From Streptomyces shenzhenensis (GTDB lineage Bacteria; Actinomycetota; Actinomycetes; Streptomycetales; Streptomycetaceae), in the NCBI RefSeq assembly GCF_021462265.1, contig NZ_JAJONF010000040.1:21024-85023 (forward strand): a stretch of DNA of 64,000 nt. The letters are read 5' to 3'. A model generated the notes under the pieces. It ran no database searches, was not told the origin of the DNA, and saw nothing but the letters and a program-made list of their open reading frames with translations. Of this stretch, positions 58,502 through 64,000 are shown one piece after another. Numbering within the stretch: position 1 is the first letter of the stretch; the number at the start of each line of letters is the position of its first letter. Position numbers and translations under genes: made by a program.

Positions 58502-58708
58502 TCAGGCAGCGACGATGTTCTCGGCCTGCGGGCCCTTCTGGCCCTGCGTGACGTCGAAGCTGACCTTCTGGCCTTCCCGAAGCTCGCGGAAGCCGCCGTT
58601 GCTGATGATGTTCGAGTAGTGGGCGAACACGTCAGCGCCGCCACCGTCCTGCTCGATGAAGCCGAAGCCCTTTTCCGCGTTGAACCACTTCACGGTGCCA
58701 GATGCCAT
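58502..58708 (-). CDS. cspA: Cold shock protein CspA, second copy
   Basis: A 68-residue cold-shock domain protein with K-G-F-G-F-I and D-V-F-A-H-Y. It differs from the first copy in a handful of residues, mainly the loop I-I-S-N-G-G (in place of I-A-T-S-G) and the C-terminal A-A. Terminator, coding region, leader and promoter are all shared, and even a piece of merR, so it is a segmental duplicate. It sits in a cold-response neighbourhood with a DEAD-box helicase. Confidence 0.95.
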   Translation of the reverse strand: MASGTVKWFNAEKGFGFIEQDGGGADVFAHYSNIISNGGFRELREGQKVSFDVTQGQKGPQAENIVAA

Positions 58709-58854
58709 ATTGAATCTCCCTCGGGGGCAGTGCCGGACCCCGCACTTTGCGGGGTCGAGTCGCCGCTATGATCACCCCTCCGGAAGAATCCGGAAAGCTT
58801 TGCAAAGAAAAACCTATGGCAACCAAAACTGCAACGGCTATCACACTAACACAG
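58709..58854 (-). promoter_or_regulatory. Second conserved cspA leader
   Basis: It matches 13722-13867 almost base for base, including GAATCTCCCTCGGG next to the start and the TCCGGA hairpin arms. The hairpin GACCCCGC-n-GCGGGGTC is stronger here. Similarity ends near CTGTGTTA, 146 bases upstream. Confidence 0.6.
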
Positions 58855-58936
58855 TCCGGGAGGAACCGGCCATACGCTTTCGCGCCCGCCCGGCGATTCT
58901 CATCCCATCGGAATAGGTATTTCTGCACCGGCGGAA

Positions 58937-59035
58937 CTAGGTATTCGCGTCACCCTCGTCCAGCTTCCGGGGCGTTTCCCGGTTCAGGCGGAGGGCGTCG
59001 TCCGACTGGTCCTCCACGGAGATGACGCGGCGCCG
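58937..59035 (-). pseudogene. merR 3'-end remnant beside second cspA
   Basis: The minus strand reads V-I-S-V-E-D-Q-S-D-D-A-L-R-L, then N-R-E-T-P-R-K-L-D-E and a TAG stop. The intact merR product at 13950 has L-E-D-Q-L-D-D-A-L-R-L-N-R-E at that place. Only the last ~30 codons remain, and upstream DNA is unrelated. It fixes one end of the cspA-merR duplication. Confidence 0.8.
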
Positions 59036-59140
59036 GCGAGCCGCGCGGAGCCGGGTCAGCGCCTCTGGCCGCAGGCCCGTCTCTCACCGTCGCCGGGAAA
59101 GAGGCGGCGTGGGCCCCGTTTCCCGGCCGGGGGCCGCCGC

Positions 59141-59485
59141 CTACGCGCGCAGCAGCCGTTGGGTGAGCTCCCGGTACTGCCGCAGCGCCTCCCGCAGTTC
59201 GGCGGAGTCCGTTTCGGGGGCCCGGTCCTGCCAGCCGGCCCGGAGCACCCGCCGCGTCTCCGAAAGGGCGTTCGCCAGCTGGGCGGCGGCTTCGTCGAAG
59301 GCGCCCTCGGCCTCTTCCAGCGCCTCGCGCGGGGTGTCCGCGAAGGTGTTGACGGCGTGTCCGAGGCGGCGCACGATCTCGTCCCGTGCTTCCGGGGGGA
59401 GCAGCGGCTCCGGGCCCGCGGTACGGCGTCCGTCCGGTCCCGGGGTCCGGTCCGGGGGCTGCTGGGCGCGTGTCTGGTCGTACAT
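59141..59485 (-). CDS. Small helical protein, unknown function
   Basis: A 114-residue protein starting at the ATG at 59485 (M-Y-D-Q-T-R-A-Q-Q). The first ~30 residues are Pro/Gly-rich and disordered, and the rest forms helices: E-A-R-D-E-I-V-R-R-L-G-H-A-V-N-T-F, then L-R-E-A-L-R-Q-Y-R-E-L-T-Q. I recall streptomycete proteins with this layout, of no known role. The ribosome-binding site is weak. Confidence 0.68.
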   Translation of the reverse strand: MYDQTRAQQPPDRTPGPDGRRTAGPEPLLPPEARDEIVRRLGHAVNTFADTPREALEEAEGAFDEAAAQLANALSETRRVLRAGWQDRAPETDSAELREALRQYRELTQRLLRA

Positions 59486-60586
59486 CGTGGTGTGCACCGC
59501 TTCCGTTTGCGACGGGGGCACCGCCTCAAGGCGCCCTTCGCCTTCTCGACGGCCTGCTGCAGGCTTCCGGAGACCCGGTCGCCCCTGCCCTTCCCGGCCC
59601 TCAGCCGTCCCGCCAGTCAACGTCCGGCGACGATACGTGTCAACGCGGCGCCGGCCAGGGCGCCTCCGGCCGAAGGCCGTACATCAGCGGAAGCCCGGCA
59701 TCCCCGGCCCGAGTAGCACGGTGGGCGGCACGAGGGCGCGTCGCGGCTGTCCGACAGGTCGTCACCCGCACACCACCCGGCCCCGGGAGCAGTCCGCGAC
59801 CCGGGCCGCACCTCCGTCCCAGCGGCCTTCGCCGAGGCCAAGGCCCCCTCCACGCGGCCCAGTCGCCCCTTGGCGATCAGCCGCCGGACACCGCCTCGCG
59901 GGTCCTGGGCCACGGCGGCGACTTCCGTGCCTACGGTCTGACCGCCCCGCTGTGGGCGGGACTTGCCCGCATGCGCTGTTCGACCGGGTTGGCCCGGAGC
60001 GTCCATTCGCCGTGCCACGTGCTCAGTGAGAGCGCCTCCCGCACCCGACGGCACGACCGGCCTCCACCCGGTGGCCCCTCGCCCCGCTCTCCGTCCGGGG
60101 CGACGCGTGCGGGGCGTCGCCGAGGCGTCCCCGACGGCACCGGTCCGTCCGGTGCCCGTCCAGGCCCCACGCCGATGAGGCGACGGCGGCCCTGGTGCGC
60201 CGTAGGCCGTACGCCCCACTCCGATGGCCGCAGCACACTTCCCGGTCTGCCGGCGGCTGCCGGGGCCGCGTGCGGGCCGTTCCCCTGCGTTCACGCCTGT
60301 GCGGCTGTCCGGCCTGTCCGGCCTGCCCGGCCGCCGGATCTCGGTCGCACGCCCACGGCCGCCGCCGTGGGGAGAGAAACCGAGACGGAAGGGGTCTGCC
60401 CGGCCAGGACGCGACCGGCGAGGCGCATCCGGCTCATGCCCGACCCACGGCGTCAGGCGCCTCGGTCGTGGTTGCGAGCGTGTCGAAACGGTCCACCGTG
60501 ATCACCCTCTTGCTAACGTCCGCATCGCCTAAATGGTTCACAAAGGGCATATTTCGCCCTCGCTGGTGATCGAGAGGAGACGGACC
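59486..60586. other. Long intergenic region, no convincing gene
   Basis: In 1101 bases I see no coherent coding frame. All long frames are Arg/Pro/Ala/Gly-rich shadows. The GAGAGGAG ribosome-binding site of the oxidoreductase lies at its right end. It may contain decayed DNA linked to the cspA duplication. Confidence 0.4.
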
Positions 60587-62095
60587 ATGAACGACTTTTC
60601 CCGTCGCAAAGTGCTCAAGGCGACGGCGGTCGCCGGTGCCGGCGCTGTCGTCGTGCCCGGCGTCGCGGCCGCCGAAGCCCCCGGTACGAGTGCCGCGACC
60701 ACGGCCTCCGCGAGCGGGGCGTACGGGGCGAAGTGCCCGCCGGCGCAGCTGACCGGCCGCATCGTCCGCCCCGAAGACCCCGGTTACACGGACGCGCGCC
60801 TCGGCTGGGACCAGCTCTTCTCTCACTATCCGCTGGTCATCGTCTTCGCTCAGAACACCCAGGACGTGGTCAACGCCCTGACGTGGGCGCGGCAGAACGA
60901 CGTCGCGCTGCGGATCCGGAGCGGCCGGCACAGCCTTGAGGGCTGGTCGAACGTCGACAGCGGCCTCGTGATCGACATCAGCGAGCTGAAGTCGGTCCAC
61001 ATCGACAGCGCCGCTCGTGTCGCGACGGTCGGCGCCGGACTCAACCAGCTCGAAGCGGTGACCACACTCGCGAAGCAGAACTTCGCGGTGACGACAGGGA
61101 CCGAAGGCAGCGTGGGCCTGGCCGGGGCGACGCTCGGCGGCGGCCTGGGCTTCTTCACCCGCTGGCTCGGCATGGCCTGCGACAGCCTGATCGGCGCCGA
61201 GGTCGTAGTCGCGGAAGGCGCCGAGTGCGCCAAGGTGATCAAGACCGATCTGAACAACAACCCGGACCTGCTCTGGGCGCTGCGTGGAGCGGGAAACGGC
61301 AACTTCGGGATCGTCACCTCACTCACCTACAAGCTGGCCCCGCTGAAGAGCGTCACGTATGTGCAGGCCGCCTGGGACGGAATCGGCGACCTGCGCAGGG
61401 TCTTCGACGCCTGGCAGCGCACCGCGCCGTACACCGACGACCGCCTCGGCACCCAGCTCGAAGTGCACCCGAAGCAGATCCTGCTGTTCGCGGTCCTCGC
61501 GGAAGGAACACCTGAGGAGGCGAAGAAGCTGCTGGCCCCGATCCTGTCGGTCGACAGCCCGCAGGTGTCGGTGCAGGAAGGAAACTGGGGCCAGGTGTAT
61601 TCGGGATTCCAGATCCCGACGGAGAAGGAACCCGCGAACTGGAAGTTCTACTCGCAGTTCACCAGGAAGCCGTTCCCGGGCAAGGCGATCGACGTGATCT
61701 CCTCGTTCATGCGGGACGCGCCCACGGACGACAGCAACTTCTTCACCCAGGCGTTCGGAGGGGCGGTCAGGAGAAGCCCCCGCGGCGGCACAGCGTTCCC
61801 GCACCGCGACGCGATCTTCTACTCCGAGCCCGGCGCCGGCTGGGGAACCCGTTCCGACCAGCCGGGTGTCTGCGACCCGCTCACCCCGCAGGCCCAGGCC
61901 TGGATCGCCGAATTCAGCCAGGCACTGCGCCCCTACGTGGACGGCGCCTACGTCAACGTGCCGAACATCGGCATGCAGGACTGGGAGACCGCGTACTGGG
62001 GATCCAACTTCGCCCGACTGCGAAGGATCAAGGCGGCATACGACCCGCACAACGTCTTCCAGTACGACCAGAGCATCCCGCCCGCGACCCGCTGA
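60587..62095 (+). CDS. Tat-exported FAD-binding oxidoreductase
   Basis: A 502-residue berberine-bridge-type oxidase starting at ATG 60587 with GAGAGGAG upstream. The N-terminus is a Tat signal (S-R-R-K-V-L-K-A-T-A, then a hydrophobic run to A-A-A-E-A). The FAD domain has R-S-G-R-H-S-L-E-G-W, where His should carry an 8-alpha-linked FAD, and G-G-G-L-G-F-F. No matching Cys for a second covalent link is seen. The C-terminal berberine-like domain ends N-V-F-Q-Y-D-Q-S-I-P. The substrate may be a sugar or a natural product. Confidence 0.9.
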   Translation: MNDFSRRKVLKATAVAGAGAVVVPGVAAAEAPGTSAATTASASGAYGAKCPPAQLTGRIVRPEDPGYTDARLGWDQLFSHYPLVIVFAQNTQDVVNALTWARQNDVALRIRSGRHSLEGWSNVDSGLVIDISELKSVHIDSAARVATVGAGLNQLEAVTTLAKQNFAVTTGTEGSVGLAGATLGGGLGFFTRWLGMACDSLIGAEVVVAEGAECAKVIKTDLNNNPDLLWALRGAGNGNFGIVTSLTYKLAPLKSVTYVQAAWDGIGDLRRVFDAWQRTAPYTDDRLGTQLEVHPKQILLFAVLAEGTPEEAKKLLAPILSVDSPQVSVQEGNWGQVYSGFQIPTEKEPANWKFYSQFTRKPFPGKAIDVISSFMRDAPTDDSNFFTQAFGGAVRRSPRGGTAFPHRDAIFYSEPGAGWGTRSDQPGVCDPLTPQAQAWIAEFSQALRPYVDGAYVNVPNIGMQDWETAYWGSNFARLRRIKAAYDPHNVFQYDQSIPPATR

Positions 62096-62233
62096 CCGAG
62101 CCCGACCTGGACCCCTGAGCGGGAACCACGTCCGCGAATCGCGGGCCCGGTGCGTCCCGCCGGCCTTCGACGGCTCCGGACCCCCAGCGGCCGGGCCTGC
62201 ACGGTCTGACGGTGTGACTCCGACCACAGCCAG

Positions 62234-62256
62234 CCCCCGGGTCGATGACCTGGGGG
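62234..62256. terminator. Hairpin next to second tRNA-like sequence
   Basis: CCCCCGGGTC pairs with GACCTGGGGG around GAT, with one G-T wobble pair. The right arm GACCTGGGGGT is the same as at 40664-40674. Confidence 0.7.
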
Positions 62257-62263
62257 TTCGTAG

Positions 62264-62338
62264 TGGAAAGGGTGACGGGCACCGAACTCGCGCTCTCAGC
62301 TCGGCAAGCGACGGCGCCTGCGCGGGCTCATACGCCCC
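62264..62338 (-). pseudogene. Decayed tRNA-Gly-like sequence, site 2
   Basis: On the minus strand, the last ~48 bases include GCTTGCCGAGCTGAGAGCGC, GAGTTCGG and CCCGTCACCC, ending in TTTCCA. They match the anticodon arm, variable region, T-arm and acceptor side of a Streptomyces tRNA-Gly as I recall it, with about eight changes. The 5' third is unrelated. It has the same orientation as the sequence at 40681. Confidence 0.6.
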
Positions 62339-62519
62339 GAGCCGGACGTACGGCCGCTCCCGATGACCGGCCCACCGCCCCGGGCGGGCGGGAACCGGCC
62401 CAGCTCCGTCGCGTCGCTCGCACGGCAGATGGCGCTGTCGTCATCCCGGCCGCGGGACTTCCGGCCCGTGCTCTCGTCCGGCCGCCGCAAGGCGCTCCGG
62501 GTGGCCAGCACCCACGCGG

Positions 62520-62864
62520 TCAGCTGGAACCGGACCTGCCGGCCGCCTCGTCCGCGGCACGACGGTACTCGGCGTTGATGCGCTGAGCTTCCTCGAGCTG
62601 GTCCTCGAGGATGACGATGCGGCAGGCGGCCTCGATCGGCGTGCCCTTGTCGACGAGCTCGCGGGCGCGAGCGGCGATCCGCAGTTGGTAGCGGGAGTAC
62701 CGGCGATGTCCTCCCTCCGAGCGGAGCGGAGTGATCAGGCGAGCCTCGCCGATGGCTCGAAGGAAGCCCGGGGTGGTGCCGAGCATCTCGGCTGCCCGGC
62801 CCATCGTGTAGGCGGGGTAGTCGTCGTCGTCAAGAAAATCACTAAGAGGGTTGTCCGCTGTCAT
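62520..62864 (-). CDS. MerR-family regulator, second copy
   Basis: A 114-residue paralogue of the regulator at 13950-14288. It has the same acidic start (F-L-D-D-D-D-Y-P-A-Y-T-M) and winged helix (S-E-G-G-H-R-R-Y-S) and a different coiled-coil tail (L-E-D-Q-L-E-E-A-Q-R-I-N). The ATG at 62864 has GAGGTGAC directly upstream. A 32 bp palindrome 26 bases upstream could be its own operator. No effector domain is present. Confidence 0.88.
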   Translation of the reverse strand: MTADNPLSDFLDDDDYPAYTMGRAAEMLGTTPGFLRAIGEARLITPLRSEGGHRRYSRYQLRIAARARELVDKGTPIEAACRIVILEDQLEEAQRINAEYRRAADEAAGRSGSS

Positions 62865-63563
62865 GTCACCTCGCTGCGCAACGCGTCGAGGGGCCTTGGT
62901 GCCGTACGGCACCAAGGCCCCGAAGGAAATTCAACACCATCTGTCGGCCCTACTGCTGTGCCGACCTTCTGTTTCCGCTACCCGGCCCCGCGGAGGGCGG
63001 GGGTGCGGGGGGATCGCAGCTGCTTGACCGGGGACCACCATCCATTCCGGGGCCTTGCGGTACCCGGGCCGAGTGCTTCTCGGACCGGGCGATCCTGATG
63101 GCGTCTGCTCCTCCGTTCCTCTCTGAACCAACCACTGGATGAATCGGCACTGCGGTACTGCTGCGGCAGCTCCTCGACGTGCGAGCCGCCCAGTGCGGCT
63201 CCCAGCACCGTCGCCATTCTGGGAACACCTCGGCTTCGAGGCTCAGGAGCCGCACTGACCTGCGAACTTCGTGTACTGCTACCCGCCAGTTCGTTTCTGC
63301 CGGGTCTCGTTCGACCGCTTTCTATGACAGGAAGCATAACCACACCGGGAGGGAATGTCTACTCTGGCAAGAGTAGATTTCACCTCTATGGCAGAGCAGG
63401 AATCCTGCCACCCGGGACGATGGCCTCCGCCGCGGCCGTCCCGCGCGGCACCACGGCGGACAGCCTCCTCGCCGCTCCGCCGGCAGCCGCCTCCCGCCCT
63501 CCGCGGAGCCGCTCCCCCGCCGCGGGGCGGCTCCGGGGCAGGCAGCTGAATAGGATCTGCCTC
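62865..63563. promoter_or_regulatory. Intergenic region with inverted repeats
   Basis: No convincing gene lies in these 699 bases. TCTACTCT-GGCA-AGAGTAGA at 63358-63377 is a perfect eight-base inverted repeat upstream of the GvpU-like gene and a likely operator. Around 63000-63190 the minus strand shows a frame-broken stretch (E-E-L-P-Q-Q-Y-R-S-A-D-S-S-S-G-W-F) that may be a DUF397-type remnant. Confidence 0.4.
62890..62921. promoter_or_regulatory. Perfect 32 bp palindrome before merR
   Basis: GGGGCCTTGGTGCCGT and its exact complement meet without a loop. It starts 26 bases upstream of the second merR start, so it is either an operator or a hairpin in its leader. Confidence 0.55.
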
Positions 63564-63938
63564 ATGTCGAACCCTGATGAACTGCTTGTCGCCCTCTCCG
63601 CCGCGGTGGAGTCCGAGCGAAGCAATCAGATGTCGCTGACCGTGGTCGTCGGCGGCGCCGTCATCACCGGCCGGCTGGCCCCCGAGGCCGTGTGGAGGGA
63701 GCGGGTGGCCGAGGTCCTGAAGGAATCGGACCGCCTCGGCCAGTTCTCCGACGTCTTCGCCGGCGGCCCGCGAGGGGAACGGCCCGGCCGTGGCGGGGAG
63801 CCCACGCATCTGCATTTCCATCTCGCCCGGATCCTGCAGGGCAGCCTCGGCATCCCGGAGACGGGCGGCATGTACCGAGTCGCGATCAAGGACGTCAACG
63901 CATGGACCGTGGGTGATTTCAGCTACTTCGACAAGTGA
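63564..63938 (+). CDS. GvpU-like gas vesicle accessory protein
   Basis: A 124-residue protein starting at ATG 63564. It has a helix-strand start (E-L-L-V-A-L-S-A-A-V, then L-T-V-V-V-G-G-A-V-I-T-G-R-L) and a conserved-looking end (H-L-H-F-H-L-A-R-I-L-Q-G-S-L-G-I-P, then V-N-A-W-T-V-G-D-F-S). This recalls GvpU-like proteins that modulate gas-vesicle clustering. No other gas-vesicle gene is present in the window, so the function is open. The name is a family-level guess. Confidence 0.6.
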   Translation: MSNPDELLVALSAAVESERSNQMSLTVVVGGAVITGRLAPEAVWRERVAEVLKESDRLGQFSDVFAGGPRGERPGRGGEPTHLHFHLARILQGSLGIPETGGMYRVAIKDVNAWTVGDFSYFDK

Positions 63939-63963
63939 GAGGCTGTGCCCGCCGCCCCGCCAC

Positions 63964-64000
63964 TCGGCGCTCGGCGCTCGGCGCTCGGCGCTCGGCGCTC
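63964..64000. repeat. Heptamer tandem repeat at window edge
   Basis: The unit TCGGCGC is repeated five times and then partly, to the end of the window, so the true length is unknown. It lies 25 bases after the GvpU-like stop. Confidence 0.85.

Noticed and set aside
59617..60294. 225-codon frame in the long gap before the oxidoreductase
   Set aside because: Composition is Arg/Gly/Pro/Ala-rich with no coherent domain, and there is no ribosome-binding site.
62978..63255. Possible DUF397-type or regulator remnant on the minus strand
   Set aside because: Only a short stretch (E-E-L-P-Q-Q-Y-R-S-A-D-S-S-S-G-W-F) looks right, and the expected core motif is absent in all frames.

Overview
The window is high-GC actinobacterial DNA, almost certainly from a Streptomyces chromosome. 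Codon third positions are nearly all G or C, GTG starts are common, and the gene set is typical of the genus: DUF6480, the SCO5918 family, short CspA proteins, a snapalysin, two AfsR-like giant regulators, a MatAB-like pair, DUF1206 and GAF-ANTAR regulators. No species can be named from the sequence.

Layout. 0-5.6 kb: 3' end of a Ppx/GppA phosphatase, a secreted amidase and a large secreted beta-propeller protein. 5.8-11.4 kb: a stress-signalling neighbourhood with a small DUF6480 membrane protein, a 166 bp palindromic element, an STAS protein lacking the phosphorylatable serine, a GAF-ANTAR regulator, a SigB-type sigma factor facing an anti-sigma kinase tail to tail, and a decayed RsbQ/RsbP-like fusion pseudogene coupled to a second STAS gene. 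11.5-14.3 kb: DUF1206 protein, Asp/Arg-rich secreted protein, cspA and merR. 14.5-19.1 kb: a two-component system divergent from DUF4956-VTC-PAP2, probably polyphosphate related. 19.5-21.0 kb: ECF sigma factor with a coupled membrane partner. 21.2-28.9 kb: a DUF1877 protein with a Cys/Asp/Glu-rich insert, a MatAB-like extracellular polysaccharide pair, a CDF-type transporter, a second two-component system and a polytopic membrane protein.

29.3-36.9 kb is the most system-like region. It holds a two-component pair, two paralogous exported proteins that both end in (T/S)GAS, ApbE flavin transferase, a ferric-reductase-like membrane protein, a NuoF-like flavo-Fe-S protein, a three-Cys ferredoxin and a b-type-cytochrome-like protein. 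Five genes are coupled by stop/start overlaps or near-overlaps, and a 17 bp operator-like motif lies about 95-120 bp upstream of each transcription unit. I read it as a trans-membrane electron-transfer module in which the GAS-tailed proteins may be minimal flavin carriers. A multicopper-oxidase remnant lies beside it.

37.4-40.6 kb: a secreted protein, then a protein built from seven 21-23 residue repeats with alternating E/Q and an unknown helical neighbour. 40.7-62.3 kb is bracketed by two decayed, same-orientation tRNA-Gly-like sequences that share a terminator motif. Between them lie two paralogous AfsR-like regulators in opposite orientation around a Ser/Thr kinase pair, a snapalysin, a PhoX-like protein, a cold-shock locus (SCO5918 family, CBS, DEAD-box helicase, second cspA with a truncated merR copy) and a covalent-FAD oxidoreductase. 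62.5-64 kb: an intact MerR regulator, a GvpU-like protein and a heptamer tandem repeat at the window edge.
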